Shown here: positions 1 through 6,046 of the stretch, one piece after another
Layout: each line of letters begins with the position of its first letter
Numbering within the stretch: the stretch's first letter is position 1
DNA from: Planctomycetota bacterium
Lineage (GTDB): Bacteria > Planctomycetota > MHYJ01 > JACPRB01
Assembly: GCA_016200125.1 (NCBI GenBank)
Contig: JACQFK010000189.1
Coordinates: 1-16,425, forward strand
Direction of reading: 5' to 3'
DNA: 16,425 bases
The notes under the pieces: generated by a model
Databases searched by the model: none
Seen by the model: the letters and a program-made list of their open reading frames with translations, nothing else
Told to the model about the DNA's origin: nothing
Position numbers and translations under genes: made by a program

Positions 1-363
1 ATGGCCAACCGACAGCCGTCCTTCTCGCTTGAGCAAGTCGGCAAGGGTCTCGCCGTCGATGTACTCCATGAGGCTGAAATGGATGCCTTCTTCTTCAGAC
101 GACCCCAGCACGCGAATAACGTTGGGGTTTCGGACCCGGGAGGCGGCCCGGACTTCTCGGGTGAAACGGCTGACGATGGCCGGATCTTGGGCCATGAAGG
201 GTGCCAGAATTTTCACGGCGACGGATTGATGGTCGGCCTGACGAGATGCCAGGTACACGCTCCCCATCCCGCCGCGACCAATCCGTCTTTCGAGGAGGCA
301 ACCTCCAATGACCTTGCCGACGAGTGGATCATGCTTATCGTCGGGCGCCTTCCCAAAACCCAT
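1..363 (-). CDS. Hanks-type serine/threonine protein kinase, N-terminal part (cut by left edge)
   Basis: Reading the minus strand from an ATG at 361-363 gives 121 codons that stay open to the window edge. The protein has the N-lobe of a bacterial PknB-type kinase. A glycine-rich loop GRGGMGSVY lies at residues 29-37, the ATP-anchoring lysine in VAVKIL at about 51, the alpha-C glutamate in FTREVRAA at about 70, and a hinge MEYIDGETL near 99-107. The catalytic loop and C-lobe are beyond the window, so activity and any sensor domain cannot be judged. A GGAGG Shine-Dalgarno (CCTCC at 371-375 on the plus strand) supports the start. About 40 of the 121 codons end in A or T by hand count, far more than in xylA further right, which fits acquired DNA. 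It is divergent from the gene at 570. The kinase family call is secure; the substrate is unknown. Confidence 0.9.
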   Translation of the reverse strand, partial: MGFGKAPDDKHDPLVGKVIGGCLLERRIGRGGMGSVYLASRQADHQSVAVKILAPFMAQDPAIVSRFTREVRAASRVRNPNVIRVLGSSEEEGIHFSLMEYIDGETLADLLKREGRLSVGH

Positions 364-380
364 TCCGCAACCTCCGGCTA

Positions 381-386
381 ATTATA
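381..386 (-). promoter_or_regulatory. TATAAT -10-like hexamer upstream of the kinase
   Basis: The minus strand reads TATAAT exactly here, in an otherwise GC-rich region. No convincing -35 sits 16-18 bp upstream. A start point about 7 nt downstream would fall inside the Shine-Dalgarno sequence, so the leader would be almost absent. It may be chance. Confidence 0.25.
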
Positions 387-512
387 CGGTCACCCTCGAG
401 CCGGAGGGGCCAGAACAGAGCTTGGAAGAATGCCAGCTGTCCTAGCCCCTGCTAACTCTCTCATGATCCCTTGGTTCCCGGCTCGACCCGGGTGGGTTCG
501 TCGAATCTGAAC

Positions 513-534
513 GGCGTCCCAAGGGACCGACGCC
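513..534. repeat. Imperfect palindrome upstream of the 570 gene
   Basis: GGCGTC at 513-518 and GACGCC at 529-534 are inverted repeats. Between them lie further complementary bases (TCCC/GGGA) around an AAG centre. The palindrome is about 35 bp upstream of the ATG at 570, in the 206-nt divergent region shared with the kinase. It could be an operator or an RNA hairpin in the leader; nothing in the sequence decides between them. Confidence 0.35.
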
Positions 535-569
535 GGACGTATTAGTAGCTGGAGCTTGGAGGATACACC

Positions 570-950
570 ATGAGTTGCACCCCGTTTTTCAGGGACGCGT
601 TCGCCGAGGACCGGCCGCTCATCCGCTCTGGGCTGTTCAATCCCTACCTGCCAGACTGGGCGATGACCGACCACGACGTCCAGCCGGGCGGCTGGCGCTT
701 GCTGCTGACTAGGACGTCGTCCATTGACTTTCAGATCGGCGGCGGCTACATCCCGGCGTACTTCCCCGCTACCTGGAACGGCGTGGGGCACCGCGCCCTG
801 ATGTCTGAGGGCAAGGTCAACCAGCCGTTCTACATCGCGGCGGCCGACGGTCAGACTTGGCTCGTTGACGCGGTCATCCAGGACTGGTGGGGCCAGGTGC
901 TGATCCATGTCCGGTTCTACGGGGTCTGCGACTACCGGACCGCCGTCTGA
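570..950 (+). CDS. Hypothetical protein, 126 aa
   Basis: An ATG at 570 is preceded by a good Shine-Dalgarno (GGAGG, 8 nt upstream), and codon third positions are mostly G/C, so this is probably a real gene. I do not recognise the family. The protein is soluble-looking, with no signal peptide or membrane segment. It is rich in aromatics (a DWW motif near 106-108, several Trp and Tyr) and in short beta-like stretches such as FQIGGGYIPAYF and VLIHVRFYGV. That pattern would suit a small beta-rich domain, but it is only an impression. It lies between a divergent kinase and the tRNA-Cys fragment at 1164-1208, so it may be cargo of an integrated element. A terminator hairpin 134 nt downstream probably ends its transcript. 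Confidence 0.65.
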   Translation: MSCTPFFRDAFAEDRPLIRSGLFNPYLPDWAMTDHDVQPGGWRLLLTRTSSIDFQIGGGYIPAYFPATWNGVGHRALMSEGKVNQPFYIAAADGQTWLVDAVIQDWWGQVLIHVRFYGVCDYRTAV

Positions 951-1000
951 TCAGGACGTAGAAGTGTTCGGTATCCGATCTGGGATTCGGACAGGCGAAG

Positions 1001-1022
1001 CTTGTACGATCCTTGTACGATC
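1001..1022. repeat. Tandem direct repeat, 2 x 11 bp
   Basis: CTTGTACGATC occurs twice head to tail with no spacer (1001-1011 and 1012-1022), followed by a further C. It lies about 140 bp from the tRNA-Cys 3' fragment. Short direct repeats near an attachment core can be arm-type integrase or excisionase sites; that role is inference. Confidence 0.8.
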
Positions 1023-1083
1023 CGGGTGGTCTTTTGAGGACTGTTCTGGGCTCCGGTGGGCACAAGCTCGACATAGATAAAAC

Positions 1084-1122
1084 TGGCCCTGGAAGCCATT
1101 CTAAGGCCTCCAGGGCCATTTT
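1084..1122 (+). terminator. Rho-independent terminator
   Basis: TGGCCCTGGA at 1084-1093 pairs perfectly with TCCAGGGCCA at 1109-1118. The stem continues past one mismatch with GCC/GGC and closes on the loop ATTCTAA. TTTT follows at once (1119-1122) and another TTTT soon after (1127-1130). An A-rich tract precedes the stem, so it could also work from the other strand. It would end the transcript of the 570-950 gene. Confidence 0.75.
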
Positions 1123-1163
1123 AGACTTTTCTGGACTTCTCTGTCTTCCAGTCTTACAACGAC

Positions 1164-1208
1164 TTGCAAAACCGTTATTCGCTGGTTCAAATCCGGCCGC
1201 CACCTCCA
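1164..1208 (+). other. tRNA-Cys(GCA) 3' half; probable attachment site (att) remnant
   Basis: The sequence has exact tRNA geometry for nucleotides 32-76. Anticodon loop TTGCAAA is at 1164-1170 with anticodon GCA at 1166-1168, the 3' anticodon strand ACCGT at 1171-1175, and a 5-nt variable loop at 1176-1180. The T arm GCTGG/TTCAAAT/CCGGC covers 1181-1197, the 3' acceptor strand CGCCACC 1198-1204, and the cysteine-type discriminator T is at 1205 with encoded CCA at 1206-1208. Upstream the match breaks down: the 5' anticodon strand would be ACGAC with two mismatches, and there is no D arm and no GGTGGCG 5' acceptor strand. A tRNA 3' half starting at the anticodon loop is the usual footprint of tyrosine-recombinase integration into a tRNA gene. 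No integrase lies within the window. Confidence 0.75.
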
Positions 1209-1234
1209 TTTTCCTCCTGCACGGAGGGTTAGTT

Positions 1235-1474
1235 GTGGCTGCAGGGCTTCTGGCCGCTGTCGGCTGTGGTGACGGGAACGACCCTTCCCAACCCGCTCAC
1301 GGCGCGAGTCAGGTCGCCCCGTCTGCGGAAAAGGTCAAAGACCCCGTCTGTGGCATGTCGATCGAGAAGTCCGCGGCGAAGGCCCACGAGGAGAATAAGG
1401 GCGGGCAGTACGACTTCTGCTCGTCGGACTGCCACTCGAAGTTCAAGGACGCGCCGGACAAGTACGCGAAGTAG
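1235..1474 (+). CDS. Small exported YHS-domain protein (putative metal-binding lipoprotein)
   Basis: The C-terminal half is a YHS domain: DPVCGMSIE with its CGM cysteine, then the YDFCSSDCHSKF cysteine pair, ending at a PDKY motif. YHS domains are found in metal-handling proteins such as copper ATPases and are thought to bind metal. I chose GTG at 1235 because GGAGG (1223-1227) sits 7 nt upstream. The frame is open further left, but that stretch runs through a terminator and a tRNA fragment and cannot be coding. The N-terminus is a short hydrophobic segment ending in AVGC, a weak lipobox, followed by a Ser/Pro/Ala-rich linker. The signal is unusually short and lacks a basic residue. The 5' end may have been altered by the neighbouring recombination event. 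It converges on the oxidoreductase gene ending at 1491. Confidence 0.7.
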   Translation: MAAGLLAAVGCGDGNDPSQPAHGASQVAPSAEKVKDPVCGMSIEKSAAKAHEENKGGQYDFCSSDCHSKFKDAPDKYAK

Positions 1475-1490
1475 CCCGCCCCGGAGGTCC

Positions 1491-2513
1491 CTACTCCAGC
1501 ACTTCCTTGATCGTCACCTCGCGCCCCTCGGCGAGCGACCGCTTGCCCGCCTCGAGCACCGCGATCAGCTCCACCTCCTGCTCGATCGGGTAGGGTTCCA
1601 CCCCCGTGCGCAGGTACTCCAGGAAGGCCTCCAGCAGGTAGGCGTAGAGGTTCGCGAGGTCGGGCTTCAGCGTCCGCCAGCCCTTCTTCCCGTAGAGATT
1701 GATCTGGTAGCCCGCCGTCATCCACTCCTTCTCCCCCACGAAGAGGACGACGTCGCGGTCGTCGGCGAAGCGCGCGCGCACGACGTTCAGCCCCGGACGC
1801 CCCGTGTTCAGGCAGGAGACCGCCCCGCCGCCCAGCACCGCGTAGATCATCGAGAGCGCGTGGATCCCGTAGTACACCAGCTCGTTCCCGCAGGCCGCCG
1901 AGGCGAGGTGGACGGGCCCGATCTGCCCCAGCTCCCCGCGCAGCTTCACGATGTCCGGCACGAAGCTGAGCGCGCTGGCCGACATGAACTTCGTCTTCGT
2001 CGAGCGCGCGAGCGTCGCCGTCTCCCGGGCGAGCTTGGCGGTCATCGCGAGGGGCTTGTCGCAGAAGACCGGCACGCCCTTCCGGAGCGGATGGGCGGCG
2101 TGCTTCCACTGCTCCCCCGTGCCGTCGTCGATCAGCAGGACCGCGTCCACGCCTTCGCAGGCCTCTTCGGGAGTGGCGCAGATCTTCTCGATCGCGCAGG
2201 CCGCGGCCAGGCGCTCCGCCGGCTCGCGGAGCGGATCCCAGATCCGCGTGACCCGCGCGCCCTCCAGTCGCTTCCCCGAACGGACGAAGGTGCCCTGGAA
2301 CTCCTTGGCCTTCGCTTCGTCCCAGCCGTTGAAGGTGGTGGCGAAGGCGGTCCCGTGGTTCGAGCCGGATGCGCGCGCGGCTCCGGCGGCGCCGTAGGAG
2401 GCCGCCGAAATCAGGCCCAGCTTGAGGGCGGGGCGATCCTGGGCGGCCAGGGCCGCCCCGGCGAGCGGCAACGAGGCCAGGAAGCCCCGGCGGCTCAGGT
2501 TGAAGGTGTTCAT
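1491..2513 (-). CDS. Gfo/Idh/MocA family oxidoreductase with Tat signal
   Basis: This 340-aa protein starts with a twin-arginine signal (LSRRGFLASLPLAGAALAA, residues 6-24), so it is probably exported folded with bound NAD(P). It then has the N-terminal dinucleotide-binding half and the C-terminal alpha/beta half of the Gfo/Idh/MocA family. The usual EKP motif is CDKPLAMT at 151-158, keeping the lysine. The later G-H-x-x-D motif appears as GIHALS, with serine for aspartate, so catalysis may differ from cytosolic members or be lost. Family members oxidise or epimerise sugars, inositols and glycosides; the substrate cannot be read here. GGAG about 8 nt upstream supports the start. It is the third gene of a minus-strand operon, 63 nt after an SDR gene. 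Confidence 0.85.
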   Translation of the reverse strand: MNTFNLSRRGFLASLPLAGAALAAQDRPALKLGLISAASYGAAGAARASGSNHGTAFATTFNGWDEAKAKEFQGTFVRSGKRLEGARVTRIWDPLREPAERLAAACAIEKICATPEEACEGVDAVLLIDDGTGEQWKHAAHPLRKGVPVFCDKPLAMTAKLARETATLARSTKTKFMSASALSFVPDIVKLRGELGQIGPVHLASAACGNELVYYGIHALSMIYAVLGGGAVSCLNTGRPGLNVVRARFADDRDVVLFVGEKEWMTAGYQINLYGKKGWRTLKPDLANLYAYLLEAFLEYLRTGVEPYPIEQEVELIAVLEAGKRSLAEGREVTIKEVLE

Positions 2514-2550
2514 TCGGTTACTCCACTTGAAAAGGGGCTGCGAGTCCCGC

Positions 2551-2576
2551 GGGGCGCGCAGGCTCCCCTGCGCCCC
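2551..2576 (-). repeat. Intercistronic stem-loop between SDR and Tat oxidoreductase genes
   Basis: GGGGCGCGCAGG (2551-2562) can pair with CCTGCGCCCC (2567-2576) with a 2-nt bulge, directly after the SDR stop codon. There is no T-tract on the minus strand, so it is more likely an mRNA stability or processing element than a full terminator. Confidence 0.4.
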
Positions 2577-3314
2577 TCAAAGGTGGCCGGCCTGCTGGAT
2601 GGTCAGCCCGCCGTCGATCACGAGGATCTCCCCGGTGAGGTAGGCCGCCGCCTCTGAGCATAGAAAGACCGCGGCCGCCGCGCAATCCTCGGGCGTCCCG
2701 AAACGCTTGAGCGGGATGTTCCCCTCGTAGCGCGTCCGGAGGCCGGGGCGGCTCTGGAGCCACGCGTTCGAGAGCGGCGTGTCGATCAGGCCGGGGGCGA
2801 GGGCGTTCACCCGGATGCCGTGGGGCGCGAGCGACAGGGCCAGCGTCCGCGTCAGCATCACGAGGGCGCCTTTCGAGATGTCGTAGGCCGAGGAGTCGGG
2901 CTCGGCGAGGAAGCCGTTGGTCGACGAGGTCACGAGGACCGCCCCCTTGCGGCCTTCGCGGACCAGCCGGCGCGCGAAGGCCTGGATCGCGAAGTAGCCG
3001 GAGCGGAGGTTGAGCGCGATCGTCTTCTCCCAGCGCTCCGGGGTCATCTCGAGGAAGGGCAGATCGAAGAAGCTGCCCGCGTTGCTGACCAGCAGGTCCA
3101 GCCCCGGGGCGCGGGCGAAGGCGGCTTCGACCAGGGCCGCCGGGGCCTCCGGCGCCGTGAGATCGGCGACCAGGCAGTCTTCGAGCGGAGACGGCTGATG
3201 GGAGTGATGGAGCACGCGGGCTCCGCCCTCCCGGAAGGCCCGGGCGATCCCGAGTCCGATCCCGCTGGACGAACCGGTGACCAGCGCCGTGCGGCCGGCG
3301 AGCGGGGGGGCCAC
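2577..3314 (-). CDS. SDR family NAD(P)-dependent oxidoreductase
   Basis: This is a classical 245-aa short-chain dehydrogenase. It has the cofactor loop TGSSSGIG at 13-20, NAG at 78-80, catalytic serine in the VTSSTNG segment near 130, and YDISK with Tyr144 and Lys148. The C-terminal PG.I.TP and the YLTGEILVIDGG segment are typical of the family. The residues after the second beta-strand (HHSHQPSP) contain no clear acidic NAD-selecting residue, so NADP use is possible. The start is GTG at 3312-3314, immediately after the TAG stop of the upstream oxidoreductase, so translation of the two is almost certainly coupled. Lying between two Gfo/Idh/MocA genes, it probably oxidises or reduces an intermediate of the same sugar or polyol pathway. 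Confidence 0.9.
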   Translation of the reverse strand: MAPPLAGRTALVTGSSSGIGLGIARAFREGGARVLHHSHQPSPLEDCLVADLTAPEAPAALVEAAFARAPGLDLLVSNAGSFFDLPFLEMTPERWEKTIALNLRSGYFAIQAFARRLVREGRKGAVLVTSSTNGFLAEPDSSAYDISKGALVMLTRTLALSLAPHGIRVNALAPGLIDTPLSNAWLQSRPGLRTRYEGNIPLKRFGTPEDCAAAAVFLCSEAAAYLTGEILVIDGGLTIQQAGHL

Positions 3315-4352
3315 CTAGGCGAGCTCCGACAGCTTGACGGGACGTCCCTCCGCCGAGGAGAGGTCCGCGGCGAAGGCCACCCGGTGGCTCTCGAGGGCCG
3401 TGTCGAAATCGGTCCGCGGCATCTTCTCGTTCTTCTGAAGGCTGTCGACGAAGGCCTGGAACTGCGCCAGGTAGGGATGGTCGTGGACGTCGCCGGAGTC
3501 GACCAGAGCGGTGCCCAGCGTGCTCCACTTCTTCTTGTCGAGTCCGGGCAGCTGCGTGGAGTAGAACTTGTCGTCCAGCACGCTTCCCTTGCTCCCGACG
3601 AGGTAGACGCGGAGGTGGTAGGGCTGGACGCAGTCGATGACCGATCCGACCTTGCCGACCTTGCCGCTCTTGAACTTGAGGAGCGTGACCGTGCTCGTGG
3701 GATACTCGTAGGGCGCGAAGTCCGGGTTCGTGGAGCGCGTGGCGTAGCTCGTCACCTCGACGACCTGGTCGTTCATGAAGTAGAGGAGGCCGTCGAGCGC
3801 GTGGCAGCCGGCCGTCAGGAGGCTGCTCCCGCCGAAATCCTTCTTCACGTTCCAGGGGAACTGGCCGTACCAGGGGCCGATCCCGTGCAGGTAATCCGCT
3901 TCGCCGTAGTGGACGTCCCCGAGCAGGCCCTGCTCGACCATCGCCCGCACGAGGGTGAAGTGCGCGCTGTAGCGGCACTCGAAACAGACGCAGACCTGGA
4001 CGCCGGACTTCCGGATGGCCTCGCGCATCGCGCGGGCGTCCTTCCAGTTGAGGCAGATCGGCTTCTCGATGACGAGATGCTTGCCCGCCCGGGCCGCGGC
4101 GATCGCCTGCTCGGCATGGAAGGGATGCGGCGTGCAGATGTCGATGACGTCGATCTCCGGATCCGCCAGCAGGCGGTCGAAGTCCGTGTAGGCCTTGAGC
4201 GGAACTCCGTATTGCTTCTCCAGCGCCGCCGGATCCAGCTTCCGCCGCGAGCAGACGGCCGTCACCTTCGCGCCCTTTACGGACTTGAAGGTCTCCAGGT
4301 GCGCCCCCGCCACCCAGCCCAGGCCGACGATGCCGACGCGATACTCCCGCAT
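3315..4352 (-). CDS. Gfo/Idh/MocA family oxidoreductase (cytosolic)
   Basis: This 345-aa protein begins with a Rossmann signature [13 protein letters not shown] (residues 6-18). It has the EKP motif ([12 protein letters not shown] at about 96-98) and an intact G-C-H-A-L-D motif near 182-187 (His184, Asp187), as in active sugar and inositol dehydrogenases of the family. The start at 4350-4352 is preferred over one 30 nt upstream because AGGAGG lies 7 nt ahead of it and the Rossmann fold begins right after. It is the first gene of an operon read from a promoter at 4399-4427, followed without a gap by the SDR gene. It is divergent from a ROK regulator, which probably senses the substrate or an intermediate. 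The exact sugar is unknown. Confidence 0.9.
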   Translation of the reverse strand: MREYRVGIVGLGWVAGAHLETFKSVKGAKVTAVCSRRKLDPAALEKQYGVPLKAYTDFDRLLADPEIDVIDICTPHPFHAEQAIAAARAGKHLVIEKPICLNWKDARAMREAIRKSGVQVCVCFECRYSAHFTLVRAMVEQGLLGDVHYGEADYLHGIGPWYGQFPWNVKKDFGGSSLLTAGCHALDGLLYFMNDQVVEVTSYATRSTNPDFAPYEYPTSTVTLLKFKSGKVGKVGSVIDCVQPYHLRVYLVGSKGSVLDDKFYSTQLPGLDKKKWSTLGTALVDSGDVHDHPYLAQFQAFVDSLQKNEKMPRTDFDTALESHRVAFAADLSSAEGRPVKLSELA

Positions 4353-4398
4353 AAACGCCTCCTCAGAACCGACCCTCTTCAAATCGCCTAGTTAACGC

Positions 4399-4427
4399 AC
4401 TCTATCGGAGAGAAATTGGGAAGTCAA
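4399..4427 (-). promoter_or_regulatory. Sigma70-like promoter of the oxidoreductase operon
   Basis: On the minus strand a -35 TTGACT (4422-4427) and a -10 TAGAGT (4399-4404) are separated by exactly 17 bp, giving a start near 4392 and a leader of about 40 nt before the ATG at 4352. It overlaps the AT-rich upstream region of the divergent ROK gene, where TATATTAT (4441-4448) could be a plus-strand -10. A regulator bound here could control both directions. Confidence 0.6.
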
Positions 4428-4487
4428 CGACAAATTGCTGTATATTATGCTGGCCTTTCGGCGAACGGACGCGTATATTTACATCAT

Positions 4488-5528
4488 ATGAAGGATATTG
4501 GATCGGGGCCCCAGGCCCGTCACCGGGCGCTCATCCTGTCCGAGCTGCCGCCCGGCGCGGCGCGCTCGCGGAAGGAGCTCAGCGCGCGGACCGGGCTCAG
4601 TCCGGCGACGGTGCTGAGGATCACCCGGCAGCTGCTCAAGGGCCGGGTCCTCCGGGAGGCGGAAGCCCGGGCGCAGGCGGGAGCGGGGAGGCCGTCGCCG
4701 GGGCTCGAGATCAACGGCCGCGCGGGCGCGGTCCTCGGGGTCAGCCTGCTGGCGCCCGCCGCGCGGGTCCTCCTGCTCGACTTCAAGGGCGGGCTGCTGC
4801 TGGAATTCCAGGCCCCGCTGGATCTGCGGCGCGGGGCGGATGGAGTGCTGACCCTTCTGAAAGGGCTCCTTCAGAAGGCGTCGCGCCAGCTCCCGGCCGA
4901 GGCCGGACCCCTGGCGGGCGTGGGGGTGGCGGTGCCGGGGCAGTGGAACAAGAAGGACGGCCTGTCGCTCACCTACCCACGCTGCATCTACGTCGACGAC
5001 CACGTCGGGCTGGGGGCCATCGCCAACGGGGAGGTCCTGGAGGGGGTGTCCGGGAACGCCGGGGAACTGGGTCACCTTACCGTCCATCCGGAGGGGCCGC
5101 TCTGCTACTGCGGCAACACCGGCTGCCTGGAGATGCTGGCCTCCTGCCTGGCGGTCCTGGAGCGGATGAAGGAGAGCGAAGGGGCGCCCTTGCGGGGAGC
5201 TCCCGCCCCTCAGACCTTTGAAGAGGTCGCCACGATGGCGCGCGGAGGCCACCCTTTCGCGTCCCGCCTGCTCGGCCGGGCGGCGACGCTGCTGGGGATC
5301 GGCGTCGCCGCGGCGCTCAATCTTCTGAACCCCCAGATCGTCGTCCTGAACGGGCGCTTCTTCGACGCCGGGGATCTCGTGCTCGCCCCCCTGCGTCAGT
5401 CCCTCCAGAACCGCGCGCTCCCCAACACGTTCCAGCCGGTCACGATCGAGCGCTCCACGCTGGGCCCCCGGGCCGGCGCGCTCGGGGCCGGCGTCACGGC
5501 GATCCGCCAGGCGCTGCGCGCCCTCTGA
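4488..5528 (+). CDS. ROK-family transcriptional regulator with internal deletion
   Basis: A winged-helix DNA-binding domain (SRKELSARTGLSPATVLRITRQLL, about residues 27-50) is followed by a ROK sugar-binding domain, as in NagC, Mlc and XylR repressors. The zinc and sugar site is present: GNAGELGH near 189-196 and CYCGNTGCLE with Cys206, Cys208 and Cys213. Between VAVPGQWNKKDGLSLTYPR (ends about 165) and CIYVDDHVGLG (from 166), roughly 45 residues are missing. Family members carry the PNL-W stretch and the ENDANAAA segment with the catalytic/sugar-contacting aspartate there. Reading is in frame across the junction near 4983. The ATG at 4488 has no Shine-Dalgarno; an in-frame TTG at 4416 does (GGAGA), but its extra 24 residues come from AT-rich, promoter-like DNA. 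It is divergent from the operon it probably controls. Confidence 0.85.
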   Translation: MKDIGSGPQARHRALILSELPPGAARSRKELSARTGLSPATVLRITRQLLKGRVLREAEARAQAGAGRPSPGLEINGRAGAVLGVSLLAPAARVLLLDFKGGLLLEFQAPLDLRRGADGVLTLLKGLLQKASRQLPAEAGPLAGVGVAVPGQWNKKDGLSLTYPRCIYVDDHVGLGAIANGEVLEGVSGNAGELGHLTVHPEGPLCYCGNTGCLEMLASCLAVLERMKESEGAPLRGAPAPQTFEEVATMARGGHPFASRLLGRAATLLGIGVAAALNLLNPQIVVLNGRFFDAGDLVLAPLRQSLQNRALPNTFQPVTIERSTLGPRAGALGAGVTAIRQALRAL

Positions 5529-5534
5529 TTCCTT

Positions 5535-5996
5535 CTAGATCCAGCGGCGAACGCGGGCCTTGTAGGCGGCAAACTCCCGCCCGAAGCGGGCGTCGAGGGC
5601 CTTCTCCTCGGGCCGGATCTGGAAGCGGTTCAGGTACAGCACGAAGAGCGGCAGAAGCGGGACGGCAGCCGCGTTCGACAGGAAGGCCGCCCCGCCGAGC
5701 AGGACCAGCAGGAGGCCCAGGTAGATGGGGTTGCGGGTCATCCGGTAGACTCCCGACACGACCAGCGACGTGGTGGCGTCGGGCTTCATCGGATTGAGCG
5801 TCGTGCGGGCGAGCCGGAAGGAGACCACTCCCAGAATGATGACGACGGCTCCTATCCCGGCCAGGAGCCCGGCGACCACAGGCCGGCCGGGGTACGAGGC
5901 TCCGAGGTGGGGGAAAGCCCGTGAGCCCAGCCACATGAGGCCGCCCGTGAGGAGGAGAACTACGAGCGGGGGCACCTTCAGTTCAAGTGTACGCAA
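5535..5996 (-). CDS. Isoprenylcysteine carboxyl methyltransferase-like membrane protein
   Basis: This 153-aa protein has hydrophobic segments at about 8-25, 40-60 and 92-120. It carries the C-terminal signature of the ICMT/PEMT-like methyltransferase family: LVVSGVYRMTRNPIYLGLLL around 78-98 (the RNP-Y element that helps bind S-adenosylmethionine) and RPEEKALDARFGREFAAYKARVRRW near the end with its glutamate pair. Family members methylate lipids, isoprenylated cysteines or small thiols and are often annotated without a known substrate. The predicted start is a TTG at 5994-5996 with only a weak purine-rich stretch upstream; in-frame GTG codons a few residues later are alternatives. It converges on the ROK gene with a 6-nt gap and no obvious terminator between them. 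Confidence 0.8.
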   Translation of the reverse strand: MRTLELKVPPLVVLLLTGGLMWLGSRAFPHLGASYPGRPVVAGLLAGIGAVVIILGVVSFRLARTTLNPMKPDATTSLVVSGVYRMTRNPIYLGLLLVLLGGAAFLSNAAAVPLLPLFVLYLNRFQIRPEEKALDARFGREFAAYKARVRRWI

Positions 5997-6046
5997 GGCT
6001 CTTCTCGATTGTAGCCTCCGCGATGGGGTAGAGTGGAGGTAAGACG

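Noticed and set aside
390..908. 172-aa minus-strand frame opposite the 126-aa gene
   Set aside because: Arg/Pro/Val-rich shadow typical of GC-rich DNA; the plus-strand gene has the ribosome site and normal amino-acid content.
1000..1208. Complete or intron-split tRNA-Cys gene
   Set aside because: No GGTGGCG acceptor strand, D arm or matching 5' anticodon strand is visible upstream to pair with the 3' half, so a functional or group I intron-split tRNA is not supported.
874..1209. Minus-strand frame starting MEVAAGFEPANNGFA
   Set aside because: It is the antisense reading of the tRNA-Cys 3' end and the terminator; this peptide type is a familiar false prediction at tRNA genes.
1013..1234. N-terminal extension of the YHS protein
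   Set aside because: The frame is open but passes through a terminator hairpin and a tRNA fragment; the GTG at 1235 has a good ribosome site.
1233..2657. 474-aa plus-strand frame
   Set aside because: Low-complexity Arg/Leu-rich shadow of the YHS, Tat oxidoreductase and SDR genes.
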